This document shows, one piece after another, positions 23,693 through 41,000 of a DNA stretch of 64,000 nucleotides (positions within the stretch are counted from its first letter, which is position 1; each line of letters starts with the position of its first letter). Source of the stretch: Valencia hispanica (Eukaryota; Chordata; Actinopteri; Cyprinodontiformes; Valenciidae). The stretch lies in NCBI GenBank assembly GCA_963556495.2, contig OY747702.1, positions 22,084,403-22,148,402 on the forward strand. Direction: 5' to 3'. The notes beneath the pieces were generated by a model. The model saw only the letters and a program-made list of their open reading frames with translations, ran no database searches and was not told where the DNA came from. The position numbers and the translations under genes are program-made.

Positions 23693-24271
23693 GTAAGGAT
23701 TCCTGTCAAAGAAATTCCCCAAAGTTATCACCATCCATCCTCCATGTAATAGTGCTGTGTCGCCATGTACACGTAGCACCACAATGTGAACAAGAATAGT
23801 AATAAATCACCGATAATATTGATGTAGTTTTAGTGGTAGATTATTGTTTACGGACGAACAGTATTTGGTCTCCCTATTAGCTATGGCTCTATCCGCATGT
23901 CTATTGCCGCTGTAGTGGAACGATCTTATTTTGGGTGAAAACGATTATAATTCTGCGAGCGTTGTGTTTTCATGCGTTTTGTCGACCAATTTTAGCAAAT
24001 TTCCGTCTTTATAAAATAACCGCGTTACCTCCTTAGCTTGTAGTACAAACTTCGGAGCGCCGTTAGCTACTTTAGCATTTAGCGTTACCCTGTCAGGGCT
24101 ATAGTTGCTTGTATTCGCAAACAGATGGGGCATTATGTGGTAACTCCACTTTCATGTGCAACGAAACTCAGATTAGCTACTTTAATTATGTGTAGCTCAT
24201 ATACTAAAGTGTTCGAGAGGCTTGAAGCTATGCGTTGTTTTCCTATTTAAATGCCATCTTTGCTGTTTTAA

Positions 24272-28453
<4,182 letters not shown>

Positions 28454-28799
28454 ACATGATCTTTTGCTATTAATAAACTGTATAAATGGACCTCATCTTG
28501 TCTGTAGTTTTTCTTGATTGAATGTATTAATGTGTAATAAATACATATAAATATCTCAAGATTAATGCATCACAAAATGTTGCACTCCAGATTTGTAAAT
28601 ATGTGAAAATGTGAAACATGCATTTTAAATTCTGGTGATTGACAGAAGTCTGTATAAGAAGCCACATTGGAAGATAGTCGTATCATGTCACATTATCCTA
28701 TTATCCTATTCCGGAATTGCGCCGCTCAAGGTGGCAGCATGTTGGAGTAGCTCTGTTACTTTGGTTCATATTTTGTTTCTTTTTTTTTTTTTTTTTTTA

Positions 28800-29276
28800 C
28801 TTTAATTCTTCCATTTCTGGTAGAAACATTGTTTTTGTGGACAACTGTTCTCTCTGGTTTTGAATGCTGTGCAGCTGGAAGGATTTTTGCTGATACTTTA
28901 TATTTTTGGACATTTGTTATGATGCATAACCATGGCAACAAGGTGGTTTACAACTGGCAGCAGCTGATTAACATCACAAAAGCTCAAATAAGACCTCAAC
29001 TACAGCCACAAAACCCTGATGAGTTGAAAAGGAGACGCCATAGATCCAGAGCATCCTCTACATCAGACTGTCATACAACTACAGAGCGTCTTCAGTCACA
29101 GGCTTCTTCAGATCTGCAGAGCGCTACAAGAGATCATCCCTACCCACAGCCATCAGCATCTACAACAAATCTTTGAAGGAACTTGCATAATGAGTTACAA
29201 CAACATTTAATTTCCCTTTGGGATTAATAAAGTAATTTTGAATTTTGAATTGAATTGAATTGAATTTTGAATTGAA
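28800..29276 (+). mobile_element. 5'-truncated Rex1/CR1-like LINE 3' end
   Basis: The frame 28829-29176 covers the extreme C-terminal and 3' UTR part of the element. It ends in 'tttccctttgggattaat' plus AAAGTAATTTTGAATT and GAATT repeats, the same tail as at 5985 and 60545. Not a host gene, although the open frame is long. Confidence 0.75.
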
Positions 29277-30370
29277 CCATATTAGGCCAACTGATTTTGT
29301 CCTTTAAGCCCTCTAAAGGTAATAGTCTTAAAACAAGTTTTGAAAAATGAAGGCTTCCTGTCGGGGATTAGTAATTGTTGAGGGCAAAAATCCTCATGAT
29401 AAACTATTGCGTTGTTTGCCAACCTCTAAAGCTGGCTAATATTGAGGCTAAGTTTGCTGTCTGAACTATTAGGTTTTGTTCCAATGAGAACAGAATGTGT
29501 TTTAAACCAACTGTACAGTTGAGCAGCACAATGTTACAAATTGAACGTATATGTTGATCTACTTTCCTTTCATAATTTGTACATTTTAAGTGTTGGTGTA
29601 AAAATGGTTTTGTAAAGTTTAAGCTGTGCTTTAATCATTTTTGTCAAAAAGTTGGTACATTTTTTAAAGTCATTGCAAATAATACAGTAAAATTTCAAGT
29701 CTACATTGCCCATCTACCTGCTGACTGTACTAATGCAGGTTTATAAAGCTACGGTGTGTGATAGCACAAAATGTAAATACCAGGGTAGTGCTCAGGCATA
29801 GGTTTTAGTGTCTAAAAGGCTTAAAGTCACACACAACTATACATATAAAACGTCAAGTTTTAGAATAAATCCAAAATTCTTTGTAATTTTACAAAACGGC
29901 CAACAGGTGTCACTAAAAACTTAGAACTTCCAAAAACAATTAAACATGTCTGCTTGTATTGCAGCAAATGTGTAACGATAAATATTGATTGAAAATAAAA
30001 TAAGGTGGGGTAGTAGTATCTAAAAGAAAACGATTGCCAAAACAGAAGCTCATGTTAATTCAGATTACACTTAATTACAGTTGGTCAGTGCAGTAATTCT
30101 TCTTGTAATACTATCATCTGTGCGATTGTACATGTTATGTCTGTTCTGTTCTACATTTAAGTATTGCACTGAAGCATGATATTTGAACAAATTTGAAATC
30201 CCTCAAACTGACTTATTACGACTTCAAAAGTTTATTTCCAATCGTATCAAAATATGCAGCTGATAACGTTTTTTAAAAGACTAATCCGTGCTAAAAAAAA
30301 ATACGATAGCCTAATAAACGAGGCTATTCGTTCAGTGTTCCAGCACATAGACGGGTCCACCGCCAGCCTT
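29277..30370. other. Intergenic, nothing recognised
   Basis: AT-rich sequence between rpl26 and atp6v0e1 without exon-like features. Confidence 0.5.
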
Positions 30371-30505
30371 TTTACTTCCTCTCCTGTCAGTGTCATGTGA
30401 TAAGAGCTGCCTTCTCTACCGTCACAGGGTATATCGTTTGGACTACTGAAGTTGACTTAAGTTTGAAGTTGTCAGCTTTGAGACACTGCTTTTGTTTTAA
30501 ACATC

Positions 30506-33500
30506 ATGGCGGATCAGCGGTTTGCCATCGCCATGTCTGTAATGACTCTGTTTTGGAGTATTGTCGGAGGAGTTGTGCCCTGGTTTATCCCCAAAGGACC
30601 GAATAGAGGGTGAGTTTGTTAGCTCGTATTAGCTTTCAAGTAGGTTTTGTTTCTGAACTGGGGTCATGTGAAACTCTCCTCTTCGCGTGACTTTTGGAGT
30701 TAAAGAAGTTTATGAAGTTCTTGTAAAATTTTAGATTAGCCACCTGAAGCTAGTTTCACAGCTCTGTATGAGTGTCTATGATTTCAGCTTCATTTCAGTA
30801 ACTGTTTATGATGACGTTATTTTCATAGAGCATAAGCACGCTTTAGGTATCGGCCTATCCGGTTTAGGCATAAATACCCCAGCTTTAATATATTTAAACC
30901 TATGCGAACTACTAAAAGTGTAACTGAGCTTCCTGTTTTCGTCCTTGGCTCATTAGGAGGAACGATGTGTTCAGGAATAAAAAAAGAAAACCGCCTTTGG
31001 ATCCCAGTTATATAACTGTCTTGTCTTCTTTTTCCTACAGCGTTATCGTCACAATGTTGGTGCTTACTGCTGTCTGCTGTTACCTCTTGTAAGTATTTCC
31101 ATCCAGGATTTCTCCATCACCCCATAGTGTTTGTCGCCATATTTAACCAAGCACTGGATGGGTGGGGGGGCAGGAAGGAGGAAGAGGACGCATCAGTTGT
31201 GTTGTCTTATTTTTGGGTGTTGCTATCGTTGTAAACTTGGTATTTGTGGCTTTATGTATTCCTGTGGCTTTATGTATTCCTGTGCCTTGTAAAAAGCATG
31301 TAGAACCTTCTCACGTGTTGTCACATTACAGCCGCACAGCTGAATGTATTTTGTAGGGATGCACCGATATGAAAATTTGGGCTGATCCTGATATCTGATA
31401 TTAATGCTGCTGTTGTGGCCGGTAATCGATATTATACATATTTTTCTACACTTTTGTCACTTTGTAAAAGCGACCACACTTCCTACATTGCTTCTCTGCT
31501 TCAGTTAAACACCCCCACAATCCTGTGCTGCATCACTGCCACTTTTGGTTCCTTTTAATAGTGGCTCTTTCTTTCCACATTTTCAAATAGACCAGGTTTA
31601 TTGAGTCCACCACTAAGGGTTGTCCTGTCAGCTAATTCTCCCACCGTAACTGTGAACATCTGCACCTCCTGGGGAGGTATCATGAGCCTCTTGGCTGCTT
31701 CTCAGATTAAGTCTCCTTACCCGGCCTGTTTAAGATCGTGCCAGTGTTTTTCCTTTTTCAGGTGATGGATTGAGTAGGGCTCTGAGAGATGTTCAAAGCC
31801 TGTTCCTTAGTCTTCTCGATGCTGTTTGTTCACTAATGGTCTGGAACAAACCTCTGGGGAATTCACAGAACAGCTGGATTTAAAGGAGTCATAACCTAGT
31901 ATTACCTTGGATACTCACGCTCTATTATAGTCTTTCAGGCCCTTCTAAAAAAGAAAAGTTGAAAAAAATAAACACAGAGCTCCTCTGACCCTTATTTCTA
32001 AAAGCACTATTGTCTCGCGAGATCTGATGCGATACTTTGGCTGTCGTGGACGGGCATTGTAATAATGCAAATGAGGGGCGCGTTGATTGGTGGCAGGAAG
32101 GAGGGGGGTTGACACCGCAGGTAACGCTTCAGCATATCTAACGCATATCTACTACTTCCGCTAGCATACAATAGCCACATTAGCAGTTAGCTGCTGTTTG
32201 TTACACAGAGAGCAATAAAAACACAGCCTTACCGTTTCAATTGCAGGCAAGTCTCTGATTGTTGGAATTGCCCCTTTTTCCAAAAGGAGCTTCGATGCCA
32301 ACTTCGCCTGGTATTGTCCCAAAATCTTAAAGGATTCCGGTGTAAAGAAAATAGAAAGAATATTTCCATGTTGATTCTGGCAGTCAACAACAGAGCAACT
32401 CACGTGTGCACTACGTTTCTGCATCTTTCACGGTCGAGTTCGTACTTCGAATCGGAATTCAGCAGTGATGTGTCGGTTGCGAACGAACTGGCTATAAGAG
32501 CCAACTCTGAAGTGAACGATGGGAGCCGGCTCGTCATTGGGAGCCGTTTTTTTTTTTTACACTTCAAGCAACAGAAAATCTTAGGAGCCAATTGGGGGCC
32601 GAAAGAGCCGACTCTTTATGGTGAGCCAAGCCAAAAGAACTGGCTCTCCAAAAAGAGCTGGAATTCCCATCACTAGAATTAGGTAATGGCGGTGCTCGAC
32701 TGAATATGAGGGGGAGAGGGGCGAGGGGGAGGGCGGGCTTCCTGCAGCATAGGTCTGCAATGTCTATATATGGTATATCCTGCGCCGACTTGACGTCAAG
32801 TCGGCCAGAAATTAAAATCACGTATTTGAGTGCACGTGGGCTGGTTGACGAACCCAGGGGTAAACAAACGCTTCACTTTTAAATATCGGCTTCCCGGCCA
32901 GTGTATTATCGTTAGGCAATCATAACATACATTTTGTCTCGTGGAAAAGTGACAATCACAGGTCATGACTCCTTTAAACTGATAATTAATATCCTCACTT
33001 GAAATCTATTGACTAATTTGGTAACTTCTGAAGGCTGTTGGTTGCACTGGAGTTTATTTACGAAGGGACCAAAATTACAGGGGACAGAATATAAATGTTC
33101 ACCTCACTTTTCAGATTTTTAATTGTAAAATATTTGTGAAATTATGTTGTTTTTTTTTCATTTAACTGTGCACTACTGTGCATTAGTTTATCACATACAA
33201 TCCAATAAAATACACTGACTTTTGTTGTAATCTGACAAAAAGTGAACAGACTTGCAGGTTGTGAACACTTTTACAGGGCACTGTAGTTATGATCACACTA
33301 TTAACCACTTGGTTCATGTGTTTTTACATATCAATTTAGTTGTTTTTACTATCCAGTTAATATTTCTTCGGGAGCTGCAATAAGGGACACCTAACTCCTT
33401 AGGTCTAGTTGGTTTATATTCCACTTAGTAATTTATTACTAGTCTATTACGCTATTTATGGAATATTTAAAAAATGCATTATTTCCATCTATGTTTTGGT

Positions 33501-33761
33501 CCAACTGCTACGTTGCACACAACTGACCAGAAGAGGGCAGTAGAGGCCAAGTATAGTAAATCTGGAATTACTTTTTATAATAAATTGGCTTACTGAGGAT
33601 TGGAGAATATGTCTTGCAATACAGTTGGAAGTTGACATGATATATTTTTGTATGTGCTCTCCTTTAGCTGGTTGATAGCCATTCTGGCCCAACTGAACCC
33701 ACTTTTTGGACCGTCCCTCTCCACTGACGTCATCTGGTACCTGAACTACGCTTGGAATTAA
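30506..33761 (+). CDS. atp6v0e1: V-type proton ATPase subunit e1
   Basis: Coding exons 30506-30609, 31041-31088 and 33668-33761 (GT-AG) give 81 residues, the usual vertebrate length. The protein starts [17 protein letters not shown], has [13 protein letters not shown] between two hydrophobic segments (about residues 8-27 and 36-56), then [15 protein letters not shown] and ends WYLNYAWN. Subunit e is a small, very hydrophobic part of the membrane V0 ring complex of the proton pump in endosomes, lysosomes and secretory vesicles. The ATG at 30506 is chosen because it gives the family start and follows a 5' UTR with no other in-frame start. The second intron (2.6 kb) is crowded with nested transposons. 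The coding frame is intact. The neighbour bnip1 starts less than 400 bp beyond the likely poly(A) site. Confidence 0.96.
31355..31548 (-). mobile_element. Truncated copy of the TAGGGATGCACCGATAT hAT family
   Basis: Starts TAGGGATGCACCGATAT and follows the right half of the 27207-27598 element in the opposite orientation, then stops matching near 31548. Only one terminus remains. Confidence 0.8.
32161..32424 (-). pseudogene. THAP-domain-like fragment of the Kolobok-like element
   Basis: 87 codons on the minus strand. It has a C-x4-C start (CSVVDC), a TPESF block and GAIPTI, which resemble the opening Cys pair, the HFTPDCF block and the AVPTIF end of THAP zinc fingers. The central part, with the expected Trp and Pro positions, is missing or scrambled. 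Most likely a decayed N-terminus of a transposase. Weak match, but the location inside a TTAA-flanked element supports it. Confidence 0.4.
32463..32675. mobile_element. hAT MITE nested in the Kolobok-like element
   Basis: Left end CAGTGATG and right end, on the minus strand, TAGTGATGGGAATTCC are typical hAT ends. Flanking 8-mers GAATTCAG and GAATTAGG agree at 6 of 8. The interior is built of GAGCCGGCTC-like repeats. Confidence 0.65.
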
Positions 33762-33831
33762 CTTGCCTTTCAAGGACTCCTCACCTTGCACGTAAAATTC
33801 TCTCCATCAACTCACTTTTTGGAAATCATTT

Positions 33832-34417
33832 TAGGGCTGGGCGATATGGGAAAAAAAAAATAGATTACGATATATTGTTTCATATAACTATATCGCTATA
33901 TATCTTGATATAAAACAAATCACTATTTTTGTAAATATTTAACTTACCCTGGTACTATTTGAAGATACCAGAAGGTTATTTTTGATTTAAAGATTTATTT
34001 TCAAAAGTTGAACATGTCACTGGACATTATACGTTTGGAAAAATGAAAGGAGGTTTGGGCTGGGTGATATGGATTAAAAATAGTCTCTTTTTTTCATGCA
34101 AATTTGATATAGTTCTATTTTCTTTCTTCTTTTTTCTTCTTTCTATTCTTAAAAATAAATTACAAATTACAGAAAATATTTTTAAAACTTTCTTTTATTT
34201 CAATCATCCTTTCTTGGAGTTGACCTGAATTCTAAATAATAATAATAAAGTCAAAATAAATACACGCTAATACAAGACTATCGGGCTGGCATCACTTTAA
34301 GCTATGGAAACCCAAGCGGTGCATTGATGACATTTCTTTTCACAATTCTTGATATTCCAAAAATACAATCTTCATAAACAGAAAAATTCTATATAAACTA
34401 TATATTGCCCAGCCCTA
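33832..34417. mobile_element. AT-rich MITE with TAGGGCTGGGCGATAT ends
   Basis: Left end TAGGGCTGGGCGATAT and right end, minus strand, TAGGGCTGGGCAATAT. A second internal copy of the left end begins near 34056, suggesting a nested or tandem insertion. The flanking 8-mers do not match. Confidence 0.75.
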
Positions 34418-34472
34418 GTGCAACGGCTTGTTGTTGTTTTTTCTAAAACTGTTCTCTATTGTTTCCCCCTAG

Positions 34473-34730
34473 CATCAATGGACTGGACACTGATCACTCC
34501 AGAGACCATTCCTGAGCTCACTTAAAACCCAGAACGCTGTGCCTTTTAGTTTTGGAGTGAAGTCTGTATGGATGCCTTTTGTTTAAAATGACCTTGAAAG
34601 ATTTAAGAGATATTGCTTGATTTTCTGAACTTTAAATTAAAGCAGCCTTCACTTGCTGTTGTGTTTATATGTTGTGTACATTGTGTGTAATGTGTGAATG
34701 ACATTTAATTAAATTGTTTTGAGGTTGACA
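34473..34730 (+). other. atp6v0e1: Probable 3' UTR exon of atp6v0e1
   Basis: After the stop at 33759-33761 there is a GT donor at 33792 and a strong acceptor (pyrimidine run then AG at 34471-34472), giving a 3' UTR intron that would remove the transposon at 33832-34417. The junction would be about 30 nt after the stop, too close to trigger nonsense-mediated decay. ATTAAA signals at 34636 and 34708 precede a GT-rich stretch. Splicing here is inferred. Confidence 0.55.
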
Positions 34731-35090
34731 TAAGCTTGACTCGCTTCTGTTTATTTACTAGTAATGATTGCAGCCAACTTTAAGTTGTAATTAATTAATT
34801 CCTGGGTTCCACTTGTTAATGTTTGTGTAATTTATAAACAATGAAGACATTGAGCTGGACAACCGAAATCTCCAAATGAATGACATTGGTATGTTTTCTA
34901 AATACGCATAGACATTCGAATAAACTTCAGAAAACATAGTCATTGGCTAGTTTAAAACAAACAAACATTTGAAACATGTAGAAAGTACTTTTAAGTATTT
35001 GGAAATGTTTTAGTGTTCGTTGTGCAGACTGTCATGTATGAAACGTGCATCTTCCTGCTTGCCGTAGTTGTAGCCGGCTACGTTGGCAAC

Positions 35091-38000
35091 ATGGCGACTT
35101 CAGATGTCCACGTCCGAGTTTGTGAACAAGAAATACTCAAATATGACTTGGAAATCAAGGCCCTCATCCAGGTGCGAATTTTCCTCTGGTAAGACCATCC
35201 AGGGATATATTAGGGGCCGCAGCTGTTTCTATTTGAGCTTGTCAAGAGGCTCACCTGCTAGCCTCCATGCTACATTAGAAACGACGACAACTCTGGTCTC
35301 TTCTGAGAACACCAGGTTATACCTTCGTATAATGGCCAATTCATTAACCATTAAAATGTATGTGAATACATTTCGGATATGTCTTTTTTAAAATATGGAA
35401 AATAAAAGGTGCGAAACAAGGCTACAACGTCAGCCGGCTACGTCATTAATCGTTCTAGAAAGGGAACTTCAGTCCAGTGGTGTGACGTTTTGTGAGCATT
35501 TGCTGTGTTTGTAAATGGTAACTTCAGTGAAAAGCAGCATTTCATACTATTCTAAGTATACACTGTAACAATAAGTCATAATATAAATATAGTATATATT
35601 GTAAATGATTAAAGTCTCATTACAAAAAGATTGTGCTTCACAGTCTATCATTAAGAAAGGAACAACATAGAGTTTATGTTACTCCCCCCGGCCTATACTG
35701 TTGCCTACATTAACAGGAACATTTAAATGAACTAGTGCAGTATTATTATTATTAATGGCGTCATTTTACGTACATCTGTTGAATGTTGAAGTGATCAAAT
35801 TGACTATTTTAACTATTTGGGCCAGACAACAATCCATTAATACGATATTTGATAATATAGAGACACAGTATAATAAATTGAAAGAGGCATTTTTTGGGGG
35901 GGGGATTTAACAGCTAATAGGAATCTAAAATGGGATTACAAGAAGGCATGGATTATTTGTACCCCTGTATTGTTTTGCCAATGTAGACCATCTTGTTTTT
36001 TTTTATTAATTTTTTTTTTTACAGCTGGTGTTCTCTGCCCTCTATATTTGTCTCCTTACAAAGAAGCTGTTGGATTTTCCCCCCACGCTATATTCAACTT
36101 GCATTGTAGAAATATCGGTTGCACATTTATAGAAAGCGTTTTTCTTCATAAGTAGAAAATTAACAAAGAAGTTTGGCATTTCAGATCAGAGAAATGACGC
36201 ACAGTGACTGATGAGGGTAATGTATATCAAATTGAAATATGTTCAATCAATCAGTGTGTTCTTTGCCAAAATATTTGCTGGGAAGTTATATTTTAACCCA
36301 TGCATGCATATTCCACTTCCCAATAATATATCTGGCCTGTTGGAAAGACTTTTACTCCCCTAATGCACACACTCGATGCAGATTTTTAGAAAAGAATGTG
36401 TTGATCATGAATTATTTTAACAAAAATGAAATGTGTAGCACCGAAACAATTCCTCTAATATTTATGCACGGATCGATAAATATAGCATTTTTTTGTAATT
36501 CATACTTAACGGTGTTGAGTCGACTAACTTGCATTTAGAAATCCTTGCATTCCTGCTTTTGTGGTGGAATAAATATAGCATGTTCTTTCTTAATGGGAAA
36601 AAGAAGAGCACATTCCATTTAAGTAAGACAAGGGTGTGGTTAAGATGCTAAAGCTCCTGAAGAGTGTTGAGGACAACGTGAATCAATTGTAATCAATATT
36701 GTCATAGCAAAATTCAACTAAAGTATCACCGTTACTTATTTCCATCCATCATGCTGCCCTAGTATTGATATGCGTATCAACATAAACTGAAAAAAAAGGG
36801 ACTTGTTTTGCTAATAATTTTTAAAAATACTATAGTATTTGTTTAGCTGGTATTAAAAAACATACTTCTAATCGGATTCTAACATCAAGATGCAGCTGAA
36901 TTTTACTCTTCTTTAGTTTTCAGCAGACAGGAACTACCCTGTTGACGATCAGTTTGCAAAGCAACAATTGGTCCTTTTTAGACTGATAATTACAACACTA
37001 TTATGTCCCGCATTCAAGATTTCAGTCTTCTCGGAACATTTCCAAGAGTGAGGGAGAGTGACATGTGAATCCCTTCAAGCCTAACCTTGATATATTACTG
37101 GATGTGTGCAGCCTCATCCATCTTTTCTCAACAGGACATCACAGAGTGCGACGGCCCTCAGAGCAAGCTGGCGGAAATCAACACGGATGTGAAAAAACAC
37201 TTTCACAACCTCAGATTAAGGATTCAGGTGAGAGTAATTGTTTTTGGTACGAGGGGAAAAACCAAACGCATCGCATTCGGTGACAACGTGTTTTCACGAA
37301 ATGCTGCTTTGCTGTTTCATCAGGACTTTGAGCGGGTGGCAATGGAACAAGACAAAGAGTCGGACAAGCAAGCTTTGCTCGTTCAAGTAGAGGGACACAG
37401 AAAGCAGATGCTGAGGTGAGCTCTTTAAGTTAGTCAGCCATTTCCTGCTACTCAAGGATTCAGAATGCACCCCTGAGAAATATGTGCCCTATGAACACAT
37501 TCTTTTGTTTGCAGCAACCAGACTGCCTGGAGGAAAGCCAACCTCGCCAGCAAACTGTCCATCGACAAAATGGAAAAGCAGGCGCTGCTTAACGGGGCCG
37601 ATGGCGCCGTGAGGAAGAGGTGAGGCGGCATCCCGCAGCTCCGTCTTAAGATCTCTTTAAACACCATTCTACCCATAGCTTTTAATGCCTTCGGAAGAAA
37701 GTTTTGTTGCTGCATCTTTTATGAAGCAGTTCCTTCCAACGAGCTATTCTCAATGTCCGTATCAGGAAGATGACCAAAGAGGGCCTCGCCCAAACTGCCA
37801 GCGACATTACAGAAAATCTCATGAGCATCAGCCGGATGATGGCCCAGCAGGTTCAGCAGAGCGAAGAGACCATAACGACACTAGGTTAGTGAAGGAAAGG
37901 CTGAATGGGGCGGGGCTTGGGCACCTGCCCCTTTCCTCCATGATGCCCCAAGTGGCTTTTTTTTAATTTTGAGGTTGTTTTTTTAAGTGTGTGCATGTGG

Positions 38001-41000
38001 AGGCCTGCCTGTGCCCCTCACCTGTAACATTTAACTATTAATAACAATTTAGATAAATAAAATAATCTTGCTGCCATCAGTCACATGATGACCATTAACC
38101 AATGCTTATCCTTGACGTTCCTCTGCTCTGCTTTGTTCCCACATGTGTGTACCCAGGTGCTAGTGCCCGTTCTTGTCATTTGCATATAGAAACGCCCTCA
38201 ATTAACCATATTTGGTAACACCACATCATCTGCCACATTAAGTCCTTGCGTTCTTCCTTAAAATTAAATTAAAATGGTCAAGAGAGCAAAAAAAAGGAAT
38301 TTCAGTGACACTGGGATCGAGGTGAAACATAGGTGGGGCAATAATAAAGAATTCATAATGAACAGGAAAACATTTTTTGTCATAGTAAATACAAATTCAT
38401 TTCAACCCCGATTGTCTAAATACCACACAATGCGTAGAATTGTTCCTACGCACGAAATACGTACAGATCTCTGCGTAAGTACTGTTGATAAATGAGTGCC
38501 CTGATTTTGAAGTTACATAAAAATGTATTTATTTATTTTTGTTAAAAAAAATTATTTTATTTTTTTTTACTTGTCCTGTTTGGCAGTGTGGAGCTCAGAA
38601 TTGGTGTCTGAGTACCAAGTAGAAGCCCAACAGATTTACCTTCACAAGCGGAGCAGTACAGCTTTTGCTATAGTACTCCACTTGATATATATGTGAAAAA
38701 TCTTTATTATGAATTGCTGGGGGTTTTATTTCCTGATGTTATGGACACGGAGACAGAAAATTAAGGGGAAGAAAGAAACAAGATGAAGAAGAGAGGTAGG
38801 AAACAAAATGTCATGAGAGAGGGTGAGTTGAAAATACAAGAGAGGAAGGGGAACAAAGAAAACACAGGAAAACATTGAAGTCTGCCTCCATACCCACAGG
38901 ACGGCAGAGAGAGGGGGAAAAACAAAACAAAACACGAAAAAGGAACATTGACAAAACAAACCAAACATCGTGAACTAAGAACTACACAACCACATCACAC
39001 AAGAATGGATATAAAAATACAACAACAATGTCACAGAAAAACCGATTAATCAAGCTCTAGTAATGATAACCTCAGCCCAAGAATATATCCTTAAACACCA
39101 GAGACCTCACATCTATGTGTGTGTGTGAGCATGCTGGTGCATATAAGGTTTCTCCATAAGAGAATGTTCGATAGCTGGTGTGAGCAGACATCAAGCCGTC
39201 TCCCAGGAATCGATGCAGACATGAAGGAGATCGGAGCCAAGACGTCCAAAGGACCCCCAGAGCCCCAGGCGGACACGGACGGGGCCGACCGCATCCCCCA
39301 AGAGAGGAGCAAAGGAGAACCCCAGGAGCTGCGGCCGGCCGCTAAACGCGCCACCACCACCCTGGGCCAATCCCCACCGCCAACATCCCAGTGCCCCACC
39401 CCTGCCCCACGTCGGGGCGCCCCACCTGTAGCCGCAGCGGATGGATAGCATCCCCAGGCCAAGCTACGCCAACACCTGGACACCAAGTTGTACCAGCTCC
39501 CGAGTCCCGATCCCGCGCAACGCAGAGCGCCGAGACCAGGAATCCAACAAAGGCCGGGGCCGGTCCAACCCGCCAATGACCCAACCACGCACGGTGTGCA
39601 CAGAACAGGTGATCGAACGAGCAGAGACGCTGGATCCGTGTCCCGCAGAGACGCTGGTTCCGTGTCCCGCCGAGCCACCGAGCCCAAAGGAGGATATCGG
39701 CCCAGCGGATCGGCCGACCCCCCCCCCCCAGGCCCGGCCAGGCACGCACCAGGTTCAGTTCAGTAGGCAGGGGCATCTGTCACCGGCGGGGAGTGACGGA
39801 GGGGAAATAGGCCCCCCATTAAATGTAAGGCCTGAGGTGCGCCAGGCGAGAGGGCAGCCCAAGACCCAGCCTGACAGGTAGACAAAGACATACAGACACA
39901 GTCATACGTTCCCTCCCTCTTAAACACATACATTCTCACTAACTCACCAAGACACCCAAGAAATGACGCTGTACCCTCACTCATACACCCCATGCACACT
40001 TCATTCTCCCAGGTCCAGGTACCGATGCCCCAGTAGAGCCACCAGCCACCAGACCCAGGAGATGGACCCCCTACCTTCTAGGATGGAGACAAGCAGACCG
40101 CCAAGGGCCCCACAGTGGTGAGGCAGTCCAACAGCCCAGGACCCCTACCAGACCACCTGTTCCTCCTCCGGACCCCAACCCCTGATGGCCGGTAGCGAAC
40201 AGGAGTGTAAGAAGACCCCTAGCCTCTATCCTCCCGCTCGAGTATGGTGTTGATGCGTGTTGTAATAATGTGCATTTAAAACAGAGGGGTGGGATGTGGG
40301 GAACGCAGCCACACATCCCCCAACCCCCACCCCGAGCCCTCAAGGTCTGTATGTGGTTTAACAGTGGGCACCGGCACCAGAGGTGAAGCTGATTAAACCA
40401 CTCCCCCTCTGGATGACGAAAAGTGTGCCCACCCCAAAGTCCCTACATGTGTGTCGCATGAAAATGTTATAAGTGGGAGTGTCTAAGTTGTATATTAAAA
40501 TTGGGAGACGCCATACAGGGACTGGCGATGACAATCGGCCCAGAGAAAAAGAAAGAGGCGGCTGCACATGCCGGCCGGCCCCGACCCCCACAGGCAACAG
40601 AGACCCCACGCCGGCCGACCCCCGGCCAGGACCACAGCTAGGGGGTGCGGCGCCCCAGAGCCCCGAATCCCCAGGCCCACCCCAGAATCCCAGTCAACAG
40701 TGAGCTGCTGACTAACAAATCCAGTCGAGAATGCGAATGGTGGACATTTGAGAAGAAAGTATATTTTTTGTCATTGGGGTGAAGAGATCGCCATGCATCA
40801 CAAAGTCCATAATCGCTCATGTACTGTTTGACTATATCTATAGATTTCCAGCTGCGCTGAGTCCCTGCTGTGCTGAGCCTGTCTATTTCTTCATTTAAAC
40901 CAAAGTTGAGGTCGCCCCCAAGAAGAAGTGTGCAATCCATGTGTTCAATGAGCACAGAGAAGAAGGAATGAAAGAATGAGGGGTCATCAACATTTGGACC

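Larger units (their letters stand above)
31884..32973. mobile_element. Kolobok-like DNA transposon remnant with TTAA duplication
   Basis: The ends AGGAGTCATAACCT (left) and AGGAGTCATGACCT (right, read on the minus strand) are inverted repeats flanked on both sides by TTAA (31880-31883 and 32974-32977). TTAA duplication, AGGA termini and a THAP-like fragment together fit the Kolobok superfamily better than piggyBac. About 1.1 kb, including a nested hAT element; it cannot encode a full transposase. Confidence 0.65.
31590..33290 (-). mobile_element. Tc1-like relic split by a Kolobok-like element
   Basis: 31590-31879 corresponds to the antisense of a Tc1 N-terminal region, including 'ggtgatggattgagtaggg' and 'gctgtttgttcactaatgg'. 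The continuation 32978-33290 ends in the Tc1 terminus 'cttttacagggcactgtag'. No usable transposase frame remains. Confidence 0.75.

Noticed and set aside
28829..29176. 115-codon frame after rpl26 as a gene
   Set aside because: Sits in a 5'-truncated LINE 3' end with the family's GAATT tail.
39091..39881. Long proline/arginine-rich frames on both strands
   Set aside because: They lie in the GC-rich 3' UTR of the L1 element and have no domain; base composition explains their length.
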